NCBI RefSeq assembly: GCF_001680005.1
Contig: NC_033564.1
Span: 1,364,001-1,428,000, forward strand
Length of the DNA: 64,000 nt
Direction: 5' to 3'
Source of the DNA: Plasmodium coatneyi
Taxonomy: Eukaryota > Apicomplexa > Aconoidasida > Haemosporida > Plasmodiidae
Shown here: positions 10,687-21,734 of the stretch, in pieces
Layout: every line of letters begins with the position of its first letter
How positions within the stretch are numbered: the first letter of the stretch is position 1
The notes under the pieces: model-generated
The model's input: only the letters and a program-made list of their open reading frames with translations
Told to the model about the DNA's origin: nothing
The model's database searches: none
Translations under genes and position numbers: made by a program

Positions 10687-13600
10687 TTTTACCAGTGTTT
10701 AATGGAATCGTTACTTAGCAAATAGAAATAATATTTCATCAAATATTATACGGAACACATTTCTCTTATTCATAAGGGCACTTTTTTGACTGGTTCCTCC
10801 CATGAATAAAGAAATCCTCATTTCTGCTCTTTTTTCTTATCCATGTTTCACAGAACATTATTATACATAGCACATATCTTCCTCTTGCTGTATTATTCAT
10901 TTTTCCTTCATTTGATATAAAGTATTACATTTTCCTAAAAGAGTATTCTCGTAGTAAGCGCATTCGCATGAGTTCATTGCAAGTTAATGTAAAAAAATTA
11001 ATTCACAAGAAAAAATTAACCAAAAAAAAGCATTGACCAAAAAAAGGGGAAGTGCCAACAAAAGATTATCATACACAAATAGAATCTGATCATCAAGAAA
11101 TATTCGTTACACTATTCTGTTAAGAAAAAATTTGCCCCCCTCAGAAAAATGGATCATCCAAAAAAATTTTTCCACCATAATTATTAAAAAATTGGCACAA
11201 AGAAAAAATTTCACTAAAAATGATACCATGAAATTACTAAAAAATTGTGTTCTAAAGGAAAAAATTGTTTATAAGGAATTTGTAACAAAAATTTTGTTCA
11301 AAGAAAAAGTCGCACATAAAATTTTGTATCAAGAATAATTAATCAAAGAGAAGCGCGACGACCCATACACAATAAATTATTATTGTTGTAAACGTCCTCC
11401 CGTTTCCTTCTCCCTCTCTCTGTATTATCACCACCAACAAGGAATAAAAGAAAAATTCACTCAATATATATATATGCTTCCCTCCAGAAGTTTCAGCGGG
11501 AGAAAAGCATTTCTACCCTATTATAGATTCTATATTATACCTTATTCACACAAAAGTATTATGGTGTTCCCATATTTCTGTTATAAGAATTTCCATTGTG
11601 CTAATCTTCTTTTTCTTTAATTTTATTAAACTGTCATAAGAAAAAGGAAAATAAAAATTAGTATAGGAAAGTACCTGTGAGAAAATTATGTTTGTACGGA
11701 ATAGGCAGAAATAATAATTCAATAAGAGTAAGTATTCCCCCGCACAAAAAAAGGTTCATCAAAGAAAAGAAGTTCCTATTATCACAAATGGTTTAGGAAA
11801 ACTACCTACTATAAACGAAGCAGTAAACCACATTATTCATTTTAAAAATTTCACCCCTAGTGCTAAAATTTTTTAAAGAGCACATCTAAATGGAGTGCAA
11901 AAAATTATATTGGGAGCAATTCCTTATATTCCATTCATAGAACCTATAATAATGTATATTCCACATTCATAATATACAAATATTAAAGGAAGCACAGAGA
12001 AGGAATAGATGCAACACGAAATTATGTGCACATTGGTGGCTTGTTATTGTAGGAAGAGCAATATACCTTTAGCTATATGTTCCTAATCATATAGGAACAT
12101 ACATATATGTATATATATATATATATACATGGGAAGGGACACACATTTATACCACTGTTCACTATTAGAAGTGGTATATTCCAATACATTTAATGAATGT
12201 TGTAGCAGCAGTTCTGTGTAGGGCAATATTCCCCTTTGGGACAAGTATTTATTCCTGTAGCAGCAATACACATTTCTCATAAGTACATAATTTTGTGCAC
12301 GGATAAACTAATGGGGGGAGGGGATGATGTTCCCCTATACTCCGGTAACTATTATAATAGTGGTCACCATCACTGTAATATGTGTGCATATACACACATA
12401 CACACGTCCCCTCAGCTAGTAGTAAAGGTACATATACCTACACTACTTCCCTGGAATGTAGGAGTATACTATGATCCATAACTAGATGGTATTGCCGCAT
12501 TCATGCTTTTCCTTAAGTAGTGCAGGCAGCAGGAAGGGAGATGTCCGCATGTCCATAAAAATAGGAATGGACAACTTTGGAAGAGAGATCCTTTATGTAG
12601 AACGCCGTTCCCCCCCTACTTCCACGGTTCCCTAATGTTCCTTTACCACAAAATATATTTTATACTGTTACGCGGTGGCAGCAGCAGCAACAGCAGGGAA
12701 AACAACATTAGTCTGTATAGAGGTGTACTATTTGTTTTAATATACGCTCTCTATGCACACGTTCCCTCCACATATGGATTCCCCATATGATGGGAGGGGC
12801 ACACTGTTCCATACCGTAATGCCAGATAGTGTCACTATGGGTGCATAGGTGCCGACTTCTATGTCTTTTAGCACTTTCCCATAGGGAATAAGTATTGTAC
12901 ACTCATATAATGGCAATGGTAACTTATAAATGCAATACGTCCATTTCACACACATTGACTATTAGCACTAGTGGATTATATATGCTCCTTTATACTTCTA
13001 CTCAACTACATATAAGAAGTTAACCCCCCTAAGAAGTGGTATATAGTGTGTAATTATATAAAAAATACACGCTGTGTACACCTATAACGGCGGAGGAGCA
13101 TTTAGTTATTGAATTGTGTGTCAGAATTTACTACCCATATTCACATGGGTATGGGGGAACGTCGTATATATGTGTGCCCATTTTGACTGAGCTCGCAAGG
13201 TCAAATGAGTTTATACTATCAATTCTATATAAAAAAGAACCACAGGAAATGTTAATGGAATATGTAAGACATAGTTTGGTACAAAGACGAATAAGGTAAA
13301 TGTGGCCGACAGTGGTCTCCACATTCAGTTCTACTTTTTTTAGAAGTTCTATGCGGGAATTATATGTATAGTGCAAACTCAGGATACACTATTCTCATGT
13401 AGTCCCCACTTTTCGAATTTTTTTATACTTTATTTGAGTTATCCATTTTTTGTTAAAAGTAGTAAATATGCATGCACAGTGGAAAAGGGAAGAATCTTCC
13501 TACTTATTGTGCAACCCCTTATATATATTCCAATAACAAATGAATGAATACAAATAATAAAAAAAAAAAAAAAAGGGGGTAATGATGATGATCATCATCA

Positions 13601-14981
13601 TCACAATGATTACGATAACCACAATAATAATAGGGGTGGTGGTGGTGGAGTGGTATTTGTACATATATGTTTATATGTTCTTCAAAAAAAGAAGGAAGCA
13701 TGATATGCATGAAAATGGTGACATTGTTAACATTTGTTTTTACATTTTTTCAACATACGTTCACTGTTTGTTTTTACATTTCATACTTTATTAGTCTTCC
13801 TCCAATCTTATGAACCTTTCCTAAAACCCTCCTTCGTACTCTGAAATACTTCAAACTATAACCTCCCCAAACCTTCCCAAACCTGCTCAAAAAAAATTTC
13901 CCTAAAAAGATCTCCTCCTTCTGAAATATTTGAAACTATGAACTTCTCAACCTTCTCCTCGCTGTTTTAATGCAATAGGGGGATAAATAAAAAGTGTGTG
14001 CATTAATATGTGGAATATAGCACATAGTTAGGGGGGTAATAGGGCAAAGTACTCAGGTAATATATTATATGTACCTAGCACATGAAGCAGATAGTTTTGT
14101 TATATTTATCAAAAAGTATGGATAGAAGGAGGAGCAGAAGGAATTATTATTATTGAGCGAACAATCGTAAATAGAGAAAAATGTACTGTAACAAGTATTA
14201 TAAAAAGAATGTATATATATATATATTTTTTTTTTTTCCTGTGCTATATGTTTAATGAATGTAGTTCTTTCATATTATATTTCCCTTTCCGTCCCCTTTT
14301 TTTTTTTTAATTTTTAAAATTTATATTCTATATGGGAGGTTAATGAGTATGTGCACACACTGAAAGTGAGAGAAGCGTTCTATAATCATATAAACTGTAT
14401 ACTGTTCACGTTAAGAATTTTTTTAAATAACCCATTTCAATACCAGGAAAGCATAAATTAATAATATATATTAAAAATTCATGCTCCAGATAGAATTCCA
14501 CCCTTATGTTAACAATAACAGGAGTATCTAAATTATAGTATAACAGCCGGAGTAATAAAATATAATTCAATAATATAAATTAAATGAATGAAGGGACATA
14601 TGGAAAAAGCTAGTATTCTTTCCTCCTTAGACCCTTCCTTTCATGCAGTTGCTGATATATATATTTTGCTAATAAATATATACTGTTTGATAAATATATA
14701 TTTTTTTTTTTTTTTTTGTGTTCTTCCCTTTTGTACTTTAATAATAAAGGGAGAGAGAAAGAGAGAGAATAATTCGACATACATACATGTGTATATAATG
14801 TATTATTATTCCTTGAAAAATGAGGAATATTTGTATTATTAAAGGAAGGAGAAGCTGAATAGATATTCCTTAATGTTCATTATTTTGTAATGTATGAAAT
14901 GCATACACACATTCCCCTTAAGAAAATACAAAGAACCTCTGAAAATTTTTTTATTATATACGGATTACACATAAAGGAACC
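10687..14981. other. Gene-poor stretch between SICAvar and KIR
   Basis: No gene is supported in this 4.3-kb span. The part just upstream of the SICAvar leader exon probably holds that gene's promoter. At 10,930-11,340 the plus strand is A-rich with a 68-codon chance frame. From about 12,000 to 13,400 the base composition is more balanced and the sequence more complex, with short purine and pyrimidine words, GCAGCAGCAGCAACAGCAG near 12,678, and no frame over 81 codons. At 13,559-13,650 there are simple ATG/ATC triplets. A TA-repeat palindrome sits near 12,101-12,130. Confidence 0.5.
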
Positions 14982-16040
14982 ATGGCACAGGTAATATAGA
15001 ATATTGGAAGGAAGGGAGGTCTAGGGGAAGGGGGTGCTAGGGAAAAAATATGCATTATATATAGCATATATATATATATATATATACATATATAAGGAAA
15101 TATATGTATGCATGTATGTATGTATATATTTTCCTTCATTAATTATCTTTATAGAAAGAAAAGTTGGAAGATCTGCCCTCATATTTTAACTACTATAAAA
15201 AATTCAATGATAAAAAGGGCAACTGTGCTGATTATGGGTCCACCGACAGTATAGAGAGAACATTACGACAGTACCAGGGTATTCAGAGCTATGCAGAGTA
15301 CATTGTAAAGGCCTGATGCTACGTACATAAAACAGAGAAGGTTAGTAAGTCTACGGATACATGGTGCAATTTTTTCTACTATTGGGTAGGGGATATATTA
15401 TCTAACCATTTGGAAGATTCCAAAGGTTTTGAGAATGATATGGACAAAATTTACGAGAACCTGAAACCAATGATTACGGTTCCAAATGAATGCAAAAATC
15501 TATACCCTAAAATTGACGGAGAAACCTTCAATCAAAGAAAAACATTATTTGATTTTTTGTATGACTATGGTGCTATACAAACTCTGTTAAAATATAGTGG
15601 GTCTGAGGGTGTTGAGCAATGTGGCACTTACTTGCAGGACGTAAATGCAGCATATGAAAAAGTGAAAGCACATTGTACACCATCTAACAATGGTGATGAT
15701 TATTGTAAAAATTATTGGAAAAATCATGAGGATGACATTAAACAGGCATTAACACAATTGCAATCTGCATTAGTGACTGCACAAGAAAGAATAGTGTCTG
15801 CAACACAAACAGCAGAAGCAGAACTAGACGAAGCTGTTCGTTCTGCCACCACCACCTTTTCCCTTTCTTCCATCTTTGGTACCTTAGCAACAACAGGTGC
15901 CCCTTTCCTATTATACAAAGTAAGAATCCAAAAATTTCAAAATTTAAAAAATAAAAAAAATTTAAATATTTAATAATATTATTAATATTCTACCACCCCT
16001 AACAACCCACCTGAAGAATCACTTCCCAAAGATTCACCAC

Positions 16041-16374
16041 CCTAACAACCCACATAACACCCTTAACAACCCACCTACCACGCTACCACCTAACAACCTT
16101 CCTTCCACCCTACCACCCCTAACACAAACTTCCTTCCACCTTTCCTTTCTTCCTCCTTAGACTCTCCTTCCTTCCAGGCCTAACAATCTTCCCTTGCACC
16201 TACCACCCCTAACAACCCACATAACACCCTTAACAACCCACCTACCACGCTACCACCTAACAACCTTCCTTCCACCCTACCACCCCTAACACAAACTTCC
16301 TTCCACCTTTCCTTTCTTCCTCCTTAGACTCTCCTTCCTTCCAGGCCTAACAATCTTCCCTTGCACCTACCACC
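16041..16374 (+). repeat. 167-bp direct duplication inside the KIR intron
   Basis: The block beginning CCTAACAACCCACATAACAC at 16041 recurs about 167 bp later (CACATAACAC at 16051 and again at 16218). Both copies carry the CACAAACTTCCTTCC and TTCTTCCTCCTTAGACTCTCC segments and appear near identical by eye. Each copy contains a pyrimidine-rich CTCCTTAG that resembles a splice acceptor. Confidence 0.8.
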
Positions 16375-16760
16375 CCTAACAACCCACCTACCAACACCCT
16401 AACAACCCACCTACCAACACCCTAACAACCCACCTACCACCCACCTAACAACCCACCTACCAACACCCTAACAACCCACCTACCAACACCCTAACAACCC
16501 ACCTACCAACACCCTAACAACCCACCTACCAACACCCTAACAACCCACCTACCACCACCCTAACAACCCACCTACCACCCTACCACCTAACAACCCACCT
16601 ACCGCATAACAACCCTTCATTCGAACACCCCTAACAGAACTTTCATTCTACGACTCCTAACAACCTTCCCTTCCACCTACCACTCTAACAATTTTCCTTC
16701 CACCACCTACCACCTAACAACTCACCAACAACCTAAGAACAACCACCCCTAACAACATTC
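16375..16760 (+). repeat. Tandem CCACCTACCAACACCCTAACAA array in the KIR intron
   Basis: Eight or so copies of a unit of about 22 bp (ACCCACCTACCAACACCCTAACA) run from about 16,378 to 16,560, with degenerate copies up to the acceptor at 16770-16771. The array is almost free of G on the plus strand. Such C/A-rich intron repeats fit the KIR gene family as known. Confidence 0.8.
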
Positions 16761-17574
16761 CTTCCCTTTAGTATAAGCCATGGTCTTCTTGGTTTGGTAA
16801 CCACACTTCTGGAAATGGAGGAAGGAGCAACAGAAGAAGTAATAGAAGAAGAAGATCAGCTGGACACGAATTCGATACATTAACAGAAGGCACTTCAACA
16901 GAGAACGATTCCATACTAGACTCGGTAACAGAAAGTTGTGCAGATTATTCCACCACAGTACGTTCCTCTGCTTCTCCATACACAAGACCGTTTACCGGAG
17001 GGGAAGGAAGAGCAAGAGCAAGAACAGGAACAGGAACAAATGCCAATAATAATAATACACCAGGTCATCATCAAAGAACGAATGTAGGTTATGGTCGCAT
17101 TTAACACCTGCAAGGGGAAGGGATGTCCCTCCCTTTCTTTTATTAATTATAACTAATATACGAATGTCCTTCCAAATTATAAATAGCACGCAGCACTGAA
17201 TGAATGTTCCCTGGAGAACACATAAATAAGTGCAAAGTTCATACAATGTACAAGGGCAGAATTGCATTGTCTTTCTTTTTTTCATTTTTGGTTTTTCCCT
17301 TATTTTTCTTTTTTCCCTTTTCCTTTAAGTTCTAATTATGGACCATTTGAAAAGTGTTTCAAACGGTGTTCCAAATTGTGCGCAAGATTCGCGAAGGTTC
17401 CTGCGCAGGCCAGCAGTGGTTCGCCCCTTTTTGGCTATTTTATGCTCCTTATTTTTGCCTCTTTGGCTTTTTTTTTCCTCTCTTTTTCTTCTTTTTTTTT
17501 TTTCTTCTTTTTTTCTTCCTTCTTCTTTTTCTTCACTTTCCCAGTTGCCAAACACCACATGCTTCCTTAAAAAA

Positions 17575-17845
17575 AAAAAAGAAAGAAAGAAAGAAAAAGA
17601 AAGAAAGAAGGAAAAAGAAAGAAAGAAAAAGAAAGAAGGAAAAAGAAAGAAAGAAAAAGAAAGAAGGAAAAAGAAAGAAGGAAAAAGAAAGAAGGAAAAA
17701 GAAAGAAGGAAAAAGAAAGAAGGAAAAAGAAAGAAGGAAAAAGAAAGAAGGAAAAAGAAAGAAGGAAAAAGAAAGAAGGAAAAAGAAAGAAGGAAAAAGA
17801 AAGAAGGAAAAAGAAAGAAAGAAAGAAAGAAAAAGAAAAAAAGGA
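17575..17845 (+). repeat. 14-bp purine tandem repeat GAAGGAAAAAGAAA
   Basis: About 12 or more near-perfect copies of GAAGGAAAAAGAAA, with flanking GAAA runs. All three frames are open as Lys/Glu/Arg-rich peptide, which is an artefact of composition. The strand is pure purine for about 270 bases. Confidence 0.9.
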
Positions 17846-17861
17846 AAGAGTGAAAGAATCA

Positions 17862-17935
17862 GTCGCGGGAGCTGTAGGATTTCGCATTTTTGGGTGTGTG
17901 TAGGATTTCACACTTAAGGTTAAGATTCCACGGTA
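17862..17935 (+). repeat. Orphan SICAvar-intron-type repeats at the island edge
   Basis: GAGCTGTAGGATTTCGCATTTTTGGGTG and TGTGTAGGATTTCACACTT are two copies of the 26-bp unit found in the SICAvar last intron. They follow a purine tract and a GAATCAGT word as at 5626. No SICA exon is adjacent. Confidence 0.7.
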
Positions 17936-18875
17936 TAGGAACAACAGTGTGCCCTGTGTTTTAGCTGCTCAGGGGTGATATTATGCATCTGAGGTGTGCA
18001 TACAAAGAAAAGGGGAAAGGAAAAGAAGAAAAAAAAAAAAAAAATAGCAAACAAAGTTGTTGAAAAAAAAAGGATGGAAAAAGGTGTGAAAAAAAAAAGA
18101 ATACCAAAAAAACAAAAAAAAGGGGGGACTTCACCTAGCAGCGAAAAAAAAAGAAAAGAAAAGCCAAGGGTAGAGAATAAAAACATATTGCACTGTGTTA
18201 GCCAAGCGAGGCATATATACAAATGTGTTTGCACATCGCGCATGCAATTTGGAAATAAAAAAGGTGGAAAACTGATTCATATGATGTGCTGGCATAATAT
18301 CCATCCCGCCCCCCTCGTCGTTGGAAAATACCGCAGGCGCAAACGGGGGAAAGACGAGAAACAAAAAGAGTAATGCACCGTTTAATGTTCTTACATTTTT
18401 TTTTTTCGTGCTGCTGCAGAAAAAAAGAAAAATGTTTTTTTCCTATTTCTTTCTTTTTTCCCTTTTTTTATGGTCCTTTCTAGTGTGGTCGAGTTTTGAC
18501 ACATGTGTCGCTGTGGTGAATTTTTTTTTTCTTGTTCCCCTTTTTTTTTCCTTTGAGGCACAGAGGAGTCTGCGCAAGGGGAAATCGTCCATAGTTCCTT
18601 CAGGAAGTGTGTCTATGATGGCACTATCTATTATAACAACATTTCTTATGACAACTTCTATTATGGTAGTATAGTTCTGTGGAAATAGGTCCACCTTCTT
18701 CTTCCTTCCTTTTTGCCGCCACGAAGAGGGGCGGGGGAGTGTGTAAAAGCAGAGGGACGACGGATTAGTTTTTACCGTCCCAAGCAGAGAAAAGCACTTC
18801 GTAAAGGGCACCCACCACCACCACCACGCACACACACCCCACACATGCACACATCCCTGTGTGCGTGAACACAAA

Positions 18876-21734
18876 ATGGAACAAAATGGATGCAGCTTGT
18901 TAATAAAAAATTTAAGCTTCGACACCAGTCCAGAAAAAATCAGAAGAATCTTCCAAAGCTTTGGAAAAGTACGAGATGTGTATCTACCCCTAGACCATTA
19001 CACAAGGAGACCAAGAGGCTTCGGTTTCGTGGAATATTTTGAACCCCAGTATGCAAAAGAAGCCTTGACTAATTTAAACCATTCAAAGATAGACGGTAAT
19101 GAAGTGAAAATAATCATTGCTCAGAACAGGAGGAAGTCGCCAGAGACGATGAAGAGGTACCAACAAAGTGCACGTAAGGGTAGTAGGTGGTCGTACAAGG
19201 GGCATCCTCCTTATCGGAGTAACAGTAGAAGCAAAATCATTCACAGAAGAAGAGATACATCCAGTGAAGAAGAAGAGGAAGGGAGAGGCAAATGTTACCA
19301 AAGTAAGAGTCGTATAATGCATAAAATGAGCAAAAAGGGAAAAAGATTGAAGGGGAAAAAAGTGGCTCGCAAATATTATCGACCTCGTAAAAAGTATTCG
19401 GAAAGCGCTTCTACCTACAGCGCGTCTTCTTCGTACCGTTCGTCCTACAGCAGGGGAAGTAATCGTCGGAGCAATCGAAGACGACGACCTCGTCGACGAA
19501 GTCGAAGTCAAAGCTGGAATCGAGGAGCTGTAAGAAGTACGAGCAGAACCACCAGTTACAGCACCAGTTATAGCGCCAGCAGCTACGAAAGCGACAAAGG
19601 GAGAAGAAGAACAACCAAAAGGAAAAACCCAACACGGAGACAAAGGAAAGGCGAAAAAGAAGCAACCAGCGAAGGCATGAAGAGGCAGAGCAGCGAGACC
19701 TTCAGCAGAAGCGCCAGTCTGAGTAACAGCGAAGGAGCAGACAGAGACGGAGACCCTGTGGCAAGGGACCCTGAAAAAGGCATCGAAAGACGAAGCGGAA
19801 AAGACCCCTCAAAAGACACTGATAAGCACACCTGTAAAGACATGGGCGGACGAATCTGTGAAAACTTTCCTTCTCCCAACGGAATGAGCCAGGAAGCCAA
19901 TAAAGTCTCGCAGAACTGCTCGTCGAAGAGTAGAAGCTACTCCACCGAGCAGGAAAACCAACCTGGGGAACAGACTCACCACGACGATGGAGAGTCACTC
20001 AAACGTGATGACAGAGTAGAGACAATTAAAGCGAAGAAAAGAACAAAGTCAAATAATAATTCCAGTGAAGACACAACCACCTGCAGGGACCCAGACGGAG
20101 AAAGCAACTCAAAGGAGGAGTCACCACAACTGAGTTATCAGGGGAGTCCAACAGATGGACAGAATAAACAACCATACTTCCTGGACCACTTGGAAGAGAA
20201 GAGAGAAAAAAAAGAAAAAAGAACAAAAAAAAATGCGAAGTCTGTAAGTACTAGTAGCTCCAGTAATGTAAACTGTGAAGGAGTAACTCACGAGGAAGCA
20301 AGTGACAAAACGTATGCAGAAAGAGTGTTGCCACCTGCAAAGAAGTTACACCGAAAAGGCAACAGCAACAACGGCAGTAGTAGTAATAAAAGGAGCGGTT
20401 CTTCGCAAGGGACAGAGGAGGAAAGCTCCTCCTCCCGCTTCGGGACAAAAAGAAAACGTACATGTCTATCAACCACGGCAAGTAACACAAACAGCACACA
20501 GATGATGAACCATCTCCAAAGTGGTGAAGCAGAAAATGGTAACACAGTGGACACAAAGAACAAATCCAGCAGTAGTGCCATCGAGAAGGAGAATAAATTC
20601 CATTTAAAGGAGGACTTGGAATTGTGTTACCTCAGCGGATGTGATAATGCAAAGGCGGGAGACAACTTCAACTCTGGGGAAGATTGCATTGGCGGTAATG
20701 CCAACTCGTCCAGCAGCACTAGCAGCACCTACAGAGGAAGGAGAAAGAAACACAAGCAAAGACATCTACACGAAGGAAAGAGAAAAGAAATAATTAATAA
20801 AAGTTTTTCAACTGATAGCTCCACCATGGGAGAGAAGAAAAGCGTTCGCAGAAGATCGAAGGGGGGGAAAAGCGGGAAAACTGAGAATGCACACAGAATA
20901 ATGATGAAAAATGGACGAAGAAACAGAGGCAGAATAATCTTAAGCAAAAGTGGCAGTAGAGGTGGATCCAGTGGAGGGGGAAAAATCACGTTGGGGAAAA
21001 GTAACACCCCCTGCAGCAGTAGTGATGGTGATAGAGGTAGTCCCGTTGGAGGGGAGAAGAAGAGGGGGAACACGCACCCTGAGAGTGTGGCATCGTACAA
21101 AAGTAGAACTACCTGTGACGATGAGAACGAACGGTCAGGTGGAAAAAAGGGCGTCGCGAAGAGGAAAAGGAGTATCAGCCGTAGCGGCAGTGATGAAGGA
21201 AGAGATGAAGAATGTGATGGTTGCGGCACACGGCGGTCAAAACGGGTTCGCATGTCCGAAGAGGCAGAAGAATCCCCCCGCGAAAAGCGCAGGCGCCAAG
21301 GGAAGAAGACTCGAACGTGTAGCAACTCGATTGATAAAAGGAAACGGACGAAAAGGGAGAAGCTACAGAGGGAGAGTGTGAAAAAAAAATCCAAAAGAAG
21401 CAAGTCCAAAAAGGAGAAATTCACAAAAGTGAAGTCCAAGAAGACGAAATTCAAAAAAACCAAGTCGCCAAAAAAATCGTATGACAGCTCGACGTACAGC
21501 CAAAGCAGGAGAAGTAGGTCCTCTTCGGGATCGTCCTTCGAGAGTAGTAGCTCTCACGGCGGGTCGTCTAAGATGGAAAAAAATATGAAGCACTTTTCTG
21601 CGAAAGGTTCCAAGGGGAAGGTACACAAACGAGACGTGCGAAGGCGGAGGGCAAGAAGGATAGACAGCAACACGTCTGATGATAGCTCCTCTGTCAGCTG
21701 TAATGACCACCCAGTGGTTAGAAGCAAACGTTAA
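18876..21734 (+). CDS. RRM-containing serine/arginine-rich splicing protein
   Basis: A single exon of 952 residues. The ATG at 18876 follows an in-frame GTG and begins MEQNGCSLLIKNLSFDTSP. One RNA-recognition motif covers about residues 5-80, with RNP2 (LLIKNL) and RNP1 (RGFGFVEY). The rest is a long low-complexity region rich in Ser, Arg, Lys and Glu, including RS-type segments such as RRRRPRRRSRSQS and SRRSRSSSGSS. This is the layout of SR and SR-like factors, which bind pre-mRNA and recruit the spliceosome in nuclear speckles. Several Plasmodium SR proteins exist and I cannot fix the ortholog. It is the first core gene after the variant-antigen island. The long frames on the opposite strand are shadows of its repetitive codons. 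Confidence 0.85.
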   Translation: MEQNGCSLLIKNLSFDTSPEKIRRIFQSFGKVRDVYLPLDHYTRRPRGFGFVEYFEPQYAKEALTNLNHSKIDGNEVKIIIAQNRRKSPETMKRYQQSARKGSRWSYKGHPPYRSNSRSKIIHRRRDTSSEEEEEGRGKCYQSKSRIMHKMSKKGKRLKGKKVARKYYRPRKKYSESASTYSASSSYRSSYSRGSNRRSNRRRRPRRRSRSQSWNRGAVRSTSRTTSYSTSYSASSYESDKGRRRTTKRKNPTRRQRKGEKEATSEGMKRQSSETFSRSASLSNSEGADRDGDPVARDPEKGIERRSGKDPSKDTDKHTCKDMGGRICENFPSPNGMSQEANKVSQNCSSKSRSYSTEQENQPGEQTHHDDGESLKRDDRVETIKAKKRTKSNNNSSEDTTTCRDPDGESNSKEESPQLSYQGSPTDGQNKQPYFLDHLEEKREKKEKRTKKNAKSVSTSSSSNVNCEGVTHEEASDKTYAERVLPPAKKLHRKGNSNNGSSSNKRSGSSQGTEEESSSSRFGTKRKRTCLSTTASNTNSTQMMNHLQSGEAENGNTVDTKNKSSSSAIEKENKFHLKEDLELCYLSGCDNAKAGDNFNSGEDCIGGNANSSSSTSSTYRGRRKKHKQRHLHEGKRKEIINKSFSTDSSTMGEKKSVRRRSKGGKSGKTENAHRIMMKNGRRNRGRIILSKSGSRGGSSGGGKITLGKSNTPCSSSDGDRGSPVGGEKKRGNTHPESVASYKSRTTCDDENERSGGKKGVAKRKRSISRSGSDEGRDEECDGCGTRRSKRVRMSEEAEESPREKRRRQGKKTRTCSNSIDKRKRTKREKLQRESVKKKSKRSKSKKEKFTKVKSKKTKFKKTKSPKKSYDSSTYSQSRRSRSSSGSSFESSSSHGGSSKMEKNMKHFSAKGSKGKVHKRDVRRRRARRIDSNTSDDSSSVSCNDHPVVRSKR

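Larger units (their letters stand above)
14982..17104 (+). pseudogene. kir: KIR-family variant antigen, interrupted by one stop codon
   Basis: Exons read as 14982-14990 (MAQ only), 15155-15919 and 16772-17104, all in phase 0 with GT/AG borders. KIR proteins are the knowlesi members of the PIR superfamily and are thought to be displayed on infected red cells. Exon 2 has the PIR layout: spaced cysteines (GNCADYGS, NECKNLYP, EQCGTYL, VKAHCTPS, DDYCKNYW) and a C-terminal hydrophobic span (FSLSSIFGTLATTGAPFLLYK). Exon 3 is the basic cytoplasmic tail (SNRRSNRRRRSAGHEFD). The frame contains a TGA at 15314-15316 (codon 57 of the model), where family members usually keep a tryptophan-type codon. Everything after it is intact, so the gene is either a very recent pseudogene or the stop is a base error. 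The second intron is a large repeat array. Confidence 0.8.
17105..18875. other. Boundary between the variant-gene island and core genes
   Basis: No gene is supported. From 17,105 to 17,570 the sequence is T-rich, then comes the 14-bp purine array, then the SICAvar-intron-type repeats to about 17,935. After that the sequence becomes more complex and leads into the SR-protein gene. The probable 5' untranslated region and promoter of that gene lie in about 18,360-18,875. Confidence 0.5.

Noticed and set aside
16378..16610. Direct repeats considered as a CRISPR array
   Set aside because: The units are contiguous without unique spacers, lie in a eukaryotic intron, and there are no cas genes.
17338..17917. 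Long Lys/Glu/Arg-rich frames on the plus strand
   Set aside because: They are open in all frames because of the pure-purine 14-bp repeat and have no protein-like context.
20729..21463. 244-codon minus-strand frame inside the SR-protein gene
   Set aside because: It is the antisense shadow of Ser/Arg/Lys-rich codons, and the plus strand has a clear RRM gene.
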